DNA from: Microbispora corallina
GTDB lineage: Bacteria > Actinomycetota > Actinomycetes > Streptosporangiales > Streptosporangiaceae
Reading direction: 5' to 3'
DNA: 62,260 bases
Assembly: GCF_016863035.1 (NCBI RefSeq)
Contig: NZ_BOOC01000049.1
Coordinates: forward strand, 1 to 62,260
Shown here: one piece after another, positions 1-8,817 of the stretch
How the letters are laid out: each line of letters begins with the position of its first letter
Position numbering within the stretch: the stretch's first letter is position 1
The notes under the pieces: model-generated
Told to the model about the DNA's origin: nothing
Seen by the model: only the letters and a program-made list of their open reading frames with translations
The model's database searches: none
Position numbers and translations under genes: made by a program

Positions 1-29
1 GGCGGGCTCGGCTGTGTGCCGAGCCCGCC
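1..29. terminator. GC-rich hairpin, possible terminator
   Basis: Bases 1-12 and 18-29 are perfect 12-base complements around a TGTGT loop. No T-run follows, so this is either a factor-independent terminator of the weak high-GC kind or another RNA hairpin. It lies beyond the 3' end of the XRE/cupin gene, which is read leftward, so it could end that transcript. The gene on the other side is outside the window. Confidence 0.5.
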
Positions 30-77
30 GCGACCATGTGTACGGCCGGTCGCCGCCGTGCGGCGTAATCCGGTTAC

Positions 78-665
78 TCAGGCCGGTCGGGGGGAGCGGA
101 TCAGCAGAGTTGCCAGAACTTCGTCCGGGCCGACGGTGCTGTAGATGTGTGGGACGTCGGCCTGCCAGGAGATGTGCTCGCCCGGCCCAGCCACCAGGGG
201 GGCGTCGACAGGGCCGGCACGCAGCACGCCCGCGTAGACCGTGACGTGTTCGGTCACGCCGGGGGCGTGGGGCGGCGAGTGTTGCACGACGCCGGGACGG
301 ACGTGCATGCGCAGCAACTCGAACGTCGCGGTCGGCTCCTCGAAGACCTCCAGCAGTGTGGCCGTCACGGCGGCGCCGGGCACGCGGACGGCCTCTGCCG
401 GCGGTGCGCCGGGCTCCAGAACCAGGGCCGTCAACGGTACGCCCAAGGCTCCTGCCACCGAGTAGAGCGTCTCCAGCGTCGGGTTGCGGGTGCCCAGTTC
501 CAGGCCGGATAGTGTGGCCTTGCCGATGCCGGCGCTGCGGGCCAGCGCCGACAGGGAGATGCCGCGGGCCTCCCGCAACCGCCGCAGCCGGCTCCCGATA
601 TCCGTGTCACGGCCGTCCACCCGGCAATCCTTGCATGCCGCCGGACTTGTTCCCGGGATGGTCAC
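78..665 (-). CDS. XRE-family regulator with C-terminal cupin domain
   Basis: Cytoplasmic DNA-binding regulator of 195 residues. Residues about 25-80 form an XRE helix-turn-helix (LRRLREARGISLSALARSAG, then KATLSGLE and NPTLETL). Residues about 110-190 form a cupin-like beta-barrel with a histidine-rich stretch (HSPPHAPGVTEHV) that may hold a small ligand. This architecture is common for repressors of catabolism or transport genes. It is divergent from the BenE-type transporter, with a perfect inverted repeat between them, so it probably controls that transporter and itself (inference). The GTG at 665 is the longest start; a GTG at 617 would still keep the whole HTH. Confidence 0.85.
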   Translation of the reverse strand: MTIPGTSPAACKDCRVDGRDTDIGSRLRRLREARGISLSALARSAGIGKATLSGLELGTRNPTLETLYSVAGALGVPLTALVLEPGAPPAEAVRVPGAAVTATLLEVFEEPTATFELLRMHVRPGVVQHSPPHAPGVTEHVTVYAGVLRAGPVDAPLVAGPGEHISWQADVPHIYSTVGPDEVLATLLIRSPRPA

Positions 666-677
666 GTGGCTATGGTT

Positions 678-695
678 CGTTCCGTAAACGGAACG
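678..695. promoter_or_regulatory. Inverted repeat, probable operator of the XRE/cupin regulator
   Basis: CGTTCCGT and ACGGAACG form a perfect 8-base inverted repeat around an AA centre, in the 62-base gap between the divergent regulator and transporter. Symmetry, size and position fit an operator for the dimeric XRE protein. That the XRE protein binds it is inference. Confidence 0.6.
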
Positions 696-727
696 ACCGG
701 GAGTGTGGCGACGCTGAGGGGTGGCGC

Positions 728-1948
728 GTGCGGGTGCAGGCCGTCATGGCGGGGCTGGTCAGTGCGGTGGTCGGTTACGCCAGTTCCTTCACCGTCGTGC
801 TCGCCGGGCTGCGAGCGGTCGGGGCGACACCCGGACAGGCCGCGTCCGGGCTGCTCGCCCTCTGCTGCGGCATCGGGGCGGTGGCGGTCGTCCTCGGGCT
901 GCGGTACCGCATGCCGATCAGCATCGCCTGGTCCACCCCCGGCGCGGCGCTGCTGGTGGCGACCGGTCCCGTGCCCGGCGGCTTCCCGGCCGCGGTCGGC
1001 GCGTTCATCGTCTGCGCCGGGCTCGTCGTCCTCGCCGGCCTGTCGCCCTGGCCGGCCCGGGCGATCGCCGCCATCCCGCGTCCGATCGCCGGTGCCATGC
1101 TCGCGGGCGTCATCCTCAGCCTGTGCACCGCACCGGTCCGCGCCGTCGTCGACATCCCGCTGTTGGCCGTGCCCGTCATCCTGACCTGGGCGGTGCTGCA
1201 GCGGTACCTGCGGCAGTGGGCCGTTCCGTGCGCGCTCGTCGTGGCGGTCATCGCCATCGCGGTGCACGGATCCGGCAGCGGCCTGTCCGGCGCGGTGTTG
1301 CGGCCCGCGGTCGAGTTGACCACCCCGACGCTGAACCCGTCGGTGGTGGTGAGCATCGCCATCCCGCTGTTTCTCGTCACCATGGCCGCGCAGAACGTCC
1401 CCGGTATGGCGATCATGGCAACGTACGGGTATATGCCACCCTTGCGCCCGGTCCTCGTCGCGACCGGCCTGGCGAGCGCGGCGGCGGCGCCGTTCGGCGG
1501 TCACGCCGTCAACCTGGCCGCGATCACCGCGGCGCTGACCGCCGGCCCGGACACCCACCCCGACCCCCGCCGCCGCTGGATCGCCACGGTGGCCCTCGGC
1601 GCCGGGCAGCTGACGCTCGGCCTCGGCGCAGGCCTGGCCATGGCTCTGGTGCTGCTCTCCCCACCCGTGCTGGTCGTCGCGGTGGCCGGCCTCGCGTTAC
1701 TGCCGGCACTCGGCTCGTCCCTGGCCGGCGCGGTGAACGAGCCGGAGGGACGGGAGGCCGCGGTGGTCACTTTCGTGGTCACCGCGTCGGGGATGACGAT
1801 CCTGAGCATCGGCGCCGCGTTCTGGGGCCTGGTCGCGGGCGGCCTGACCGCCCTCCTGCTGCACAGGCGACCAGCCTCGGAACAGCAATCGTCACCCACC
1901 AAAGAGGCCGAGCCGGAACGTCCCGAGGACCAGGTCACGGTCAGTTGA
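728..1948 (+). CDS. benE: BenE-family benzoate/H+ symporter-like transporter
   Basis: Polytopic inner-membrane transporter of about 406 residues with some 11-12 hydrophobic segments. Family features include the N-terminal QAVMAGLVSAVVGYASSF region, the SIAWSTPGAALL motif of the first half, and FGGHAVNLAAITAAL in the second half. The family imports benzoate or related aromatic acids with protons; the actual substrate here is unknown. I chose the GTG at 728 because GAGGGG at 716-721 sits 6 bases upstream and the protein then begins just ahead of the first family-conserved helix. No benzoate catabolic genes lie nearby, so the substrate assignment is by family only. Confidence 0.85.
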   Translation: MRVQAVMAGLVSAVVGYASSFTVVLAGLRAVGATPGQAASGLLALCCGIGAVAVVLGLRYRMPISIAWSTPGAALLVATGPVPGGFPAAVGAFIVCAGLVVLAGLSPWPARAIAAIPRPIAGAMLAGVILSLCTAPVRAVVDIPLLAVPVILTWAVLQRYLRQWAVPCALVVAVIAIAVHGSGSGLSGAVLRPAVELTTPTLNPSVVVSIAIPLFLVTMAAQNVPGMAIMATYGYMPPLRPVLVATGLASAAAAPFGGHAVNLAAITAALTAGPDTHPDPRRRWIATVALGAGQLTLGLGAGLAMALVLLSPPVLVVAVAGLALLPALGSSLAGAVNEPEGREAAVVTFVVTASGMTILSIGAAFWGLVAGGLTALLLHRRPASEQQSSPTKEAEPERPEDQVTVS

Positions 1949-1957
1949 AGCCTGCGC

Positions 1958-2293
1958 TCATGCGACGGCGGGGCCCGGTGAGTGGTTGCAGCGGAGGCGG
2001 GCGAGGGCGTGGTAGGCGGTGACCAGGGCGCGGTCGATGTCGGCTTGCGCGCGGGGGCCGCTGCGGGGCGCGAAGGGGTGGGCACAGGCGTTTCGGGTCT
2101 CGCGGAGGTCGGTGAGCAGGTGGCGGGGCAGGCCGGTGTGCTGGTGGAGGTAAGACACCAGACGGGCGCCGCGGCGGGACTCTGCGGGGACGTGCAGCAG
2201 GACCCTGTCCCATGCGGCCATGAGACGCAGGACGTCTTGGGGGCGCAGGCGGTAGTACCAGTCGTCGTCGCCGTGAGGGGGGTGTGCGGGCAT
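1958..2293 (-). CDS. Small protein with HEPN-like RxxxxH motif
   Basis: About 111 residues from the ATG at 2293, mostly predicted helical, function unknown. The segment LRETRNACAHP places R67 and H72 as an R-x4-H motif with Asn after Arg, the pattern of HEPN RNases and HEPN-like helical domains. It is divergent from the membrane-anchored HTH gene, so the two may share a promoter region. No nucleotidyltransferase (MNT) partner is adjacent, which weakens a toxin/antitoxin reading. The HEPN assignment rests on one motif and overall helicity and is tentative. Confidence 0.5.
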   Translation of the reverse strand: MPAHPPHGDDDWYYRLRPQDVLRLMAAWDRVLLHVPAESRRGARLVSYLHQHTGLPRHLLTDLRETRNACAHPFAPRSGPRAQADIDRALVTAYHALARLRCNHSPGPAVA

Positions 2294-2481
2294 GCGCGGC
2301 CTCCAAGCAGGGCGGGACAGGCCGCAGGGGCGGCCAGCCTGGGGAAAAGGGGTGTGCCTCAAGGCAACCGGCCCTGAAATTGCTGGTCACGCGTGCTGGA
2401 CAAACCCGGACACGCCTCGGACGTATGGCGATATTGTTCGGACGGACCTCGGACGGCGGTGGCGGTGCGGAGAGGGCGAGC

Positions 2482-3744
2482 GTGGACGAACGCGACCGGA
2501 TACTGGCGGAGTTCGCAGCTCGGTTGGCGGCGTTGCGGGTGGAGGCCGGCGAGCCTTCCCTGCGTGATCTGGAGCGGTTGACCGAGCAGGCAGGGCACCG
2601 AATCTCGCGCAGCACGCTGGCCGAGATTCTTGAGGGCAGGCGCCTGCCGTCCATCGATCAGACAGCGGCCTTCGCCAAAGCGTGCAGCCCCGCGGCGACC
2701 CGCGAGCAGGTCAAGCAAGAGTTGCTCACCGAGCGGGGCAGGGCTCGCGCCCGACTGCAGGGCAAACCGGTGCCGCCCGAGGACCTCACTGCGCCGCAGA
2801 ACATCCCCGTGCCTCAGGACGTCGCCCCTGCTCTGGCCAGGGGGATTTCCGCCTCGACACCGCCCGCAGTCTCAGTGTCGTCGCCTGCGGTCCCTGTTTC
2901 GGCCCCTCGGTCCGGGTACGGCCGACGCCGGTGGTGGCTGGCCGGTGCCGGTGCCCTCCTTGTGGCCGGCGTGGTCGGTGCTTCGGCCACGCTGTGGCTG
3001 CAGGGTCATTCGGCCACCGGGGCGACGCAGGGCTCCACGCGCACAGGTATGCAGACGATTCGGGCCTCTGCCTCGGTGTCCAACGGTCCGTCGGGTGCGG
3101 CGGGACTCGGCGATCCCGGCCCAGTCTGGACGGGCAAGCCTCCGGTAGCCTTCCACGCCGAGTGGGACACCAGCGATGGCCCCGCGTACTGGTTCGACGG
3201 CAGCGTCGATCAGTACACCGACCAGTCGGCAACCCAGGGCCGTGTCGCATTATCCACCGGAGGCGGCGATCTGGAGCTCCAGGTCACCGCGCAGGGCCGC
3301 ACCCAGCAGGCCGTGTTGCTGCAGAGGATGGAGATCAAGGTCACCAAGCGGACTCCCGCTCCGACCCGGGGAATCCGGATTTTGTGCGGGCAGTGCGGAG
3401 AAGGGCAGACCAGCCGGTATTTCGATGCCGATTTCGCCCGGGACCCGATCACCCTCACCGCTCGCCCAGGCCGGGACGGTTTCACCGGGAAGAAGCAGCC
3501 AGCCGTCACCTTTCCCTATTCGGTCAATCTGACCGAGCAGGAATTCTTCGTGATCTACCTGCGCCATGTCTACGAGGACTGCACGTTCAACGTCGTGCTG
3601 CACTGGATCGCCGACGGCAAGAAAGGCATCACCGTCCTGGATGATGGCGGCCGTGGCTTCCGGGTCGTCGGTGGCGGCACCCTTCCGGCGTTCAGGCGGG
3701 ACTATGCCCAGGGACGTCCCACCCTTACTCCCGTCTCGTCATGA
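2482..3744 (+). CDS. Membrane-anchored helix-turn-helix protein with extracellular domain
   Basis: About 420 residues. An N-terminal HTH (SLRDLERLTEQAGHRISRST, then LAEILEGRRLPS) is followed by a Pro/Ser-rich linker, a basic stop (GRRRW) and one transmembrane helix near residues 150-172. After it comes an exported domain of about 240 residues with a CGQCGEG segment and beta-rich sequence. The layout suggests a one-component system that could couple an outside signal to DNA binding, or an HTH domain repurposed for assembly. The GTG at 2482 is preceded by GGAGAGGG; an in-frame ATG at 2425 would add 19 residues. The ligand and target genes are unknown. Confidence 0.75.
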   Translation: MDERDRILAEFAARLAALRVEAGEPSLRDLERLTEQAGHRISRSTLAEILEGRRLPSIDQTAAFAKACSPAATREQVKQELLTERGRARARLQGKPVPPEDLTAPQNIPVPQDVAPALARGISASTPPAVSVSSPAVPVSAPRSGYGRRRWWLAGAGALLVAGVVGASATLWLQGHSATGATQGSTRTGMQTIRASASVSNGPSGAAGLGDPGPVWTGKPPVAFHAEWDTSDGPAYWFDGSVDQYTDQSATQGRVALSTGGGDLELQVTAQGRTQQAVLLQRMEIKVTKRTPAPTRGIRILCGQCGEGQTSRYFDADFARDPITLTARPGRDGFTGKKQPAVTFPYSVNLTEQEFFVIYLRHVYEDCTFNVVLHWIADGKKGITVLDDGGRGFRVVGGGTLPAFRRDYAQGRPTLTPVSS

Positions 3745-3950
3745 GCTAAGTTCTCTGGAGCCGTGCCGCGGGCAGGGGTGAGATCAGGCTCCGGTGTGCG
3801 TCTCGACACATCTTCACCAAGGATGACGCTCTGAGATCCATCCCGCGGCACCTGACATGGGGCTGCTTGCGGTGATCTATAGCTGCCTCGAGGTGTGAGA
3901 CGTCTCGGAGAAGAACCTTAGTTCGGAGCCTGGATACCAAGATCAAGAAA

Positions 3951-3997
3951 GTGCCCCCGGCAGGATTCAAACCTGCGGCACCCGCTTTAGGAGAGCG
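3951..3997. repeat. attachment-site repeat, distal copy (tRNA-Arg 3' fragment)
   Basis: This 47-base stretch matches the anticodon loop through the 3' end of tRNA-Arg(CCT) at 12419-12465, with one difference in the T-loop (A for G at repeat position 19). It lacks the 5' half of a tRNA and cannot be a functional tRNA, so it marks the far end of the inserted element. Confidence 0.88.
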
Positions 3998-4268
3998 AGG
4001 GTGAATCCACCCGATCACCTGTGTTGACCTGCTTAAACGCCCTGCATGGCTCGTATCGCATGCTTGATCATCCCGCGCATGTCCCATCGAGGCGTCATGA
4101 CGTCTGCTTGAAAACAGGTGACAGTGGTAGCCAGGCCGAGAGTTTCGAGATCGTCCCGCGTATATCCCGGTTGCGTCCACGGTCGCGAGAGCAATCACGT
4201 CACTCGGTGGCAAGTTGGCCCGTTATGCAATTCCGCAACGATTGAGATGCGGGTGGTCGGTCGTCGTC
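3998..4268. other. Gene-free stretch inside the island's left end
   Basis: Only short, incoherent reading frames occur here. The base composition is less GC-rich than the flanking chromosome, as expected just inside an element boundary. The neighbouring stretch 3745-3950 outside the repeat is also gene-free. I see no RNA gene or convincing promoter. Confidence 0.5.
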
Positions 4269-4502
4269 TCAGCGCCATTTCGGCGGGAGTTCGATGGTTA
4301 CCTCGCGGATGGCAGACTTGATGGTGATCGTGGTTTCGCCTCGCCCGATCGCCTTGTCGATCTTCTTTATCTCTGTCCAGGAGAATCCCTGGCGGCGATA
4401 CTTGTTCCGCTGGCTCGGCTTCATGTGGCGAATATCGTCCTTGGCCACCGTGGTCATCCCGGGATGCCATGAGTGCGCAGATCCTTGAGTCATCTTGGTC
4501 AT
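4269..4502 (-). CDS. Small basic protein of unknown function
   Basis: 77 residues, rich in Lys/Arg in the middle (KPSQRNKYRRQGFSWTEIKK). The ATG at 4502-4500 has a strong ribosome-binding site, GAGGAGGG, 5 bases upstream, which is the main reason to believe it. The codon use is less GC-biased than in chromosomal genes, in keeping with island cargo. No family recognised. It is read leftward toward the attachment repeat. Confidence 0.55.
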   Translation of the reverse strand: MTKMTQGSAHSWHPGMTTVAKDDIRHMKPSQRNKYRRQGFSWTEIKKIDKAIGRGETTITIKSAIREVTIELPPKWR

Positions 4503-4947
4503 CGAGACCCTCCTCTGGTCCTTTGAGGTCGAGACCGGCTACTTCAAAAAGCCTAATCGGATCAAAAAGGCTCGGTCTGAGATCGTATTACCACACCATC
4601 AACGTTACCGCGGCGCTTCGGACTCTTCTTGGTTTATCGGCCGTCGCCAGCGGCCGCCGTACGCCGCTGCCTTTAAGTTTGCTCATCATCGACCGCGCCC
4701 GCGGCTGGAAGGAAGAGTCCAACGTACGAGCATGCTGTCTGGTCGGGTCGTGCACCGCGACCAATTCGCCGCAAGCTTTTCCAGTTGGGAGCTTGGAGGG
4801 CTCACGTTGGCCCCAAACATCGCTGATCTTGTCGCTGCCCTCGGTTATGATCGTGCCGGTTCCACGCGGTCGACGAGCTTCCGCTGAGCATGATCACGGA
4901 TATGCCCCCATGCCGCACGAGTCTGTCGTGCTGCCTGGGGGTTATTC
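4503..4947. other. Gene-free upstream region of the first DUF2075 gene
   Basis: This 445-base region holds no coherent protein, including in the longer frame 4495-4887, whose residue composition is random-looking. A TATGAT hexamer at about 4845-4850 could be a -10 element for the DUF2075 gene at 4948, but its -35 partner is weak. Confidence 0.4.
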
Positions 4948-6873
4948 ATGGATCCTGCCTACCGGATGACGGCGAGGTCGCTGCGGCAGGACCTGAGTGT
5001 GCCGAGATCGGTCATCGAGGGACACCTCATCAAGATCTTGGCCGAGAAGGTAGAGCTCACGAGGCGGCGTAAGCCCAATGCGGCCGAGAAGCGCTCTTGG
5101 ATCGAGAGCCTGTCCGAGCTCGCGCGCGTACTCGACGATGCGGGATTGGAGCAGGTCGAGGTCCTGATCGAGTTCCCCATGCCGCACAACAGGCGCAGCA
5201 GCGCCGATGTCCTTCTTGCGGGCGTTCATCCTGACACGGCGCTGGACACGTACATCGTGATCGAGCTCAAGCAGTGGAGCAGCGCCGACTCCCTTGACGA
5301 GGAGGCGGAGCTGTTTGAGGTGCCTGGGTTGGGCCCTCAGAGCCATCCCTGCCAGCAGGCCAAGGGCTATCGCAACCAGATAGCCGACCACTTCGGCGCC
5401 CTCGATGGGCGCCCCGAGGCCGTCAAAGCGGCTGTCTATCTCCACAACGCTACGCACTCCAGCGTCCAGGACCTTGCCATGGGAGCCGCGGTCGAGGGCG
5501 TGCCGCTGTTCACGAAAGCCGAGCGTGGCGGGTTCATCGAGTACCTGCGTGGCAACCTTGCGAACGAGCCGGGCAGGATGGCAGCGGATCGCTTGCTCGG
5601 AGGCCCTATCCGCCCGAACAAGCCCTTCCTGCGCAAATCTGCCGAAGTCATCCGCGGGGTCGGACAGTTCGATCTGCTGGACAAGCAGCTCGATGCGTTT
5701 AATCTTGTCAAGACGAGGGTGCGACTGGCTCAGGCGGCCAACACCAAACGGGTAGTGATCATCACAGGCGGGCCGGGGAGCGGGAAGTCGGCGATCGCGG
5801 TCTCGCTCCTTCGCACCCAGATCGAGCAGGGCAACCGGGATCGCGTCGCGTACGCCACGGGTTCCCGCACCGTGACCAAGACTCTCCGCCGGCACGTGGC
5901 CGGGCGAGACATGGAATTTGACGGCCTGTTCAGGTACTACCTGGAGTTCGCGAACGCTGAGCAGAACAGTCTCGATCTGCTGATCGCCGATGAAGCGCAT
6001 CGCGTGCGGAAGAACTCGCAGAGTCGGTTCAAGAAGGAGTGGCGCAGCTCCCGCCCGCAGATCGAGAGCCTCATCCAGGCGGCCCGCGTCCCCGTCTTCT
6101 TGCTGGACGAGCATCAGGTCGTCAAGCCGGACGAGGTCGGCACGGTCGCTGCGATCGTGGCCCAGGCGCAGGCTCTCGACGTGGATTACGAGCTCATCCG
6201 ATTGGACGGACAGTGGCGCTGCGGCGGCAGCGCCAAGTACGACGTTTGGGTTCAGCAGTTACTGGGGCTCGGCGATGCCGACTGTGAATGGAATGGCGAC
6301 GTGGAGCCCCAGCCCTGGACGGGAGACCAGAACTTCGAGGTCGTCCTCGCGGACACTCCCGGCGAGATGGAGGACCTTCTGCGCGGCAAGATCGCCCACG
6401 GGCTCACGGCGCGCATGACGGCGGGGTATTGCTGGCCCTGGCACGAGCCCAACCCGGACAACAGCCTCATGCCTGACATCGTGATCGGCGACTGGGCACG
6501 CCCATGGAACGCCAAGCTGAAGAGAGACAAGCTGGGCTCAGTGCCGTCGAGCGACTTTTGGGCGACGGCCGAGGGCGGTTTCGACCAGGTGGGCTGCATT
6601 TATACCGCGCAGGGGCTGGAGTTCGACTGGGTCGGGGTGATCATCGGCCCGGACTTCGTGGCTCGTGGCGGCAAGTTCGTGCCCCGGCGCGAGTTCAGCA
6701 AGGACAAGAACCTCACCGCAGCCAAGGTCACCCACGAGCAGTTCAGGCGGCATGTCCGCAACGTCTACAAGGTACTGCTCACGCGAGGGCTCCGTGGGGT
6801 GGTTATCTACGCGGTCGATCCGGAGACGCGGGAGTTCCTGGCCGGGCTGATTAAGACCGAGCCGGACGCATGA
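4948..6873 (+). CDS. DUF2075 nuclease/helicase-like P-loop protein A
   Basis: 641 residues. An N-terminal PD-(D/E)xK-like fold is suggested by D87 and E106-L-K108 in strands (ADVLLAGVHP, then IVIELKQW). The DUF2075 helicase-like core follows, with Walker A GGPGSGKS at 274-281, a DEAH box at 348-351, FLLDEHQVV further on, and a C-terminal YTAQGLEFDWVGVI motif like superfamily 1 motif V. It probably acts on nucleic acid with ATP; the role is inferred to be antiphage or genome defence from context. The gene is convergent with a full-length paralogue and the two coding regions overlap by 23 bases. The ATG at 4948 is 19 bases after GGGGG, so the start is uncertain. Confidence 0.82.
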   Translation: MDPAYRMTARSLRQDLSVPRSVIEGHLIKILAEKVELTRRRKPNAAEKRSWIESLSELARVLDDAGLEQVEVLIEFPMPHNRRSSADVLLAGVHPDTALDTYIVIELKQWSSADSLDEEAELFEVPGLGPQSHPCQQAKGYRNQIADHFGALDGRPEAVKAAVYLHNATHSSVQDLAMGAAVEGVPLFTKAERGGFIEYLRGNLANEPGRMAADRLLGGPIRPNKPFLRKSAEVIRGVGQFDLLDKQLDAFNLVKTRVRLAQAANTKRVVIITGGPGSGKSAIAVSLLRTQIEQGNRDRVAYATGSRTVTKTLRRHVAGRDMEFDGLFRYYLEFANAEQNSLDLLIADEAHRVRKNSQSRFKKEWRSSRPQIESLIQAARVPVFLLDEHQVVKPDEVGTVAAIVAQAQALDVDYELIRLDGQWRCGGSAKYDVWVQQLLGLGDADCEWNGDVEPQPWTGDQNFEVVLADTPGEMEDLLRGKIAHGLTARMTAGYCWPWHEPNPDNSLMPDIVIGDWARPWNAKLKRDKLGSVPSSDFWATAEGGFDQVGCIYTAQGLEFDWVGVIIGPDFVARGGKFVPRREFSKDKNLTAAKVTHEQFRRHVRNVYKVLLTRGLRGVVIYAVDPETREFLAGLIKTEPDA

Positions 6874-8722
6874 GGCCGGCGAGGAAACGGCGGAGTTCCG
6901 GATTCACCGCGTAGAGCACGGTCCCGCGCATGCCTCTGGTGAGCAGGACCTTGTACACGTGCCGTACCAGCAGGTCGAACTCGGCGTCGGGTACGGCGCG
7001 GCGGCTCTTGAATGCGGGATCCTTGTTGGCTTCACGTACCGTGATCAGGCGCCCGTCGCGGATGGTGAGGTCGGGGCCGAGGATGACGCCGTTCCAGTCG
7101 TACTCGAAGCCCTGGGCGGTGTAGATGCAGCCCACCTGCCCGAATCCGTTGGGATCGCTGGCCCAGAACATCCGCGGCGGGTAGTCGCCGACCGCGCGGT
7201 CGTTCTTGACGTTCCACGGTCGTGCCCAGTCGCCGATGACGACGTCGTTGACGAGGGTCTGGTTGGGTCGTGGATCACTCCAGGGCCAGCAGAAGCCGGC
7301 GGTCATGCGGGCGGTGCCGGTCTGCGCGCGGAGGAATGCTTCGAGCTCGTGCGGGGAATCGGCGAGCCGTACGTCGAAGTCCTCGTCCTTCCCGTGCCAC
7401 TCCATCGGGCCGCTGTCGGCCAGGCCGAGCAGGCGGAGCACCCAGTGCTCGTACTTCCGGCTGCCGCCGCAGCGGAACTGCTCGTCGAGGGAGACGCGGT
7501 GTACGTCGTAGCCCTTGTGGCGGGCGTAGCGCTCGATGCCGTCCACGGTGCCAAGCTCGCCCGGCCGTACGACCTGGTGTTCATCGAGGAGGAAGACCGG
7601 CACGCGCGCTGCCGACATCAGCTCGTCGAGCTGGCTGCGGCCGGTGCGCCGGGCTGCGGGGGTGAAGCGGTTGGTGGAGTTTTCGCGGATGCGGTGGGCT
7701 TCGTCGCAGATCAGGACGTCTACGCTGCTGGGTTCGGCGTCGGTGAAGCTGTTGAAGTATTTGAAGAGGTTCTTGATCCGGGTGTTGCCGCGGCCGGGGT
7801 AGCGGCGCATGGTTTCGGTGAAGGAGTTCGAGCCTGTGGCGTGATAGGTGGAGCGGCCCTGCCTGTACAGCTCGCCGAGCAAGGACAGCGCGATGACGCT
7901 CTTGCCACTGCCGGGGCCGCCGGTGACGATGACGACCTGCTTGGAGTGGGCGCGCCTGGCCCGGTCCACGGCGCGCATGACCATCTCGTACGCGACCTGC
8001 TGCTCATCCAGCAGCGTGAACTGCTCGCGTTCGCGGATCTCCTTGGAGGCATAGGTCATGAGCTGCTTGCTCGGGGAGACCGTGCTGTGGAGGAGGCGGT
8101 CGGCCGCGTCGGCGCCGGACGTGTCTGCGAGACGTTCGCTCAGGTAGCGGAGGAACTCGCCGCGCCGCTGTTTGGTGAACAGCCGGCTGCGCTCGTCGCG
8201 AACCTGGTCGGCCAGGCCGTCGACGTCCAGGTCCATGGCATTGTGCAGGTACGCGGCCCCGTAGACGGCGTCCGGCTTGCGATTGAGCGCCCCGAGAAAG
8301 TCGCGCATGTACTCGCAATACCGGCGAACCTGCTCGGCGGGGTTGAGCCGCTCGCCCCCCGGCATGCCGTCCACGATGACAAGATGCTCGCCCAGGTCCG
8401 AGGGCTCAGCGCGGCTCCACTGCTTGAGCTCGACCACGACATACGAATCCTCGCCGGTACGAGGGTGCACCCCGGCAAGGACCACGTCGATGCGCTTGCT
8501 GGTCAGCGGGAGCTTGTATTCGACGAGCATCTCGACCCGGCGTAATCCCGCGTCGGCCAGATCACGGGCCAGAGCCGGGAGGCTGCGCTGCCAGGACTTG
8601 ATCTCGGAGGGGGATGGACAGTGTCCGGTGATGTCGCGCACGTGCTCGGCGATCACCTCCGCGAAGGCGGCCTCATTGGGAGAGGCGAGCAGGTTCTCGA
8701 CAGACAGCCGCAGCGCCGTCAC
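6851..8722 (-). CDS. DUF2075 nuclease/helicase-like P-loop protein B
   Basis: About 623 residues, homologous to protein A along its whole length with the same domain order. It has a nuclease-like D79 and E98-L-K100 (VVVELKQWS), Walker A GGPGSGKS at 268-275, ICDEAHRIRENS, FLLDEHQVVRPGE and YTAQGFEYDWNGVI. I chose the GTG at 8722 because a GGGGGA stretch lies 7 bases upstream; the longer start at 8743 has no ribosome-binding site. A small gene at 8818-9090 precedes it on the same strand and may be cotranscribed. Two divergent DUF2075 copies in one small island suggest two specificities or a cooperating pair (inference). Confidence 0.82.
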   Translation of the reverse strand: MTALRLSVENLLASPNEAAFAEVIAEHVRDITGHCPSPSEIKSWQRSLPALARDLADAGLRRVEMLVEYKLPLTSKRIDVVLAGVHPRTGEDSYVVVELKQWSRAEPSDLGEHLVIVDGMPGGERLNPAEQVRRYCEYMRDFLGALNRKPDAVYGAAYLHNAMDLDVDGLADQVRDERSRLFTKQRRGEFLRYLSERLADTSGADAADRLLHSTVSPSKQLMTYASKEIREREQFTLLDEQQVAYEMVMRAVDRARRAHSKQVVIVTGGPGSGKSVIALSLLGELYRQGRSTYHATGSNSFTETMRRYPGRGNTRIKNLFKYFNSFTDAEPSSVDVLICDEAHRIRENSTNRFTPAARRTGRSQLDELMSAARVPVFLLDEHQVVRPGELGTVDGIERYARHKGYDVHRVSLDEQFRCGGSRKYEHWVLRLLGLADSGPMEWHGKDEDFDVRLADSPHELEAFLRAQTGTARMTAGFCWPWSDPRPNQTLVNDVVIGDWARPWNVKNDRAVGDYPPRMFWASDPNGFGQVGCIYTAQGFEYDWNGVILGPDLTIRDGRLITVREANKDPAFKSRRAVPDAEFDLLVRHVYKVLLTRGMRGTVLYAVNPELRRFLAGLMRPARS

Positions 8723-8817
8723 GGATTGTCCCCCAGGCAGCACGAGAGAACTCGTGCGGGTGGGGGCCTATCCGCTCCGGCCGAAGCCGTACGAGCGCGG
8801 AAGCCCGTCGGGCCGCA

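Noticed and set aside
4495..4887. Plus-strand frame of 130 codons upstream of the first DUF2075 gene
   Set aside because: No ribosome-binding site, random-looking composition, and it overlaps the start region of the better-supported minus-strand gene at 4269-4502.
4948..8722. The DUF2075 pair as a composite transposon with inverted ends
   Set aside because: The inverted symmetry is only protein-level homology of two genes. There is no transposase and no terminal inverted repeat or target duplication.
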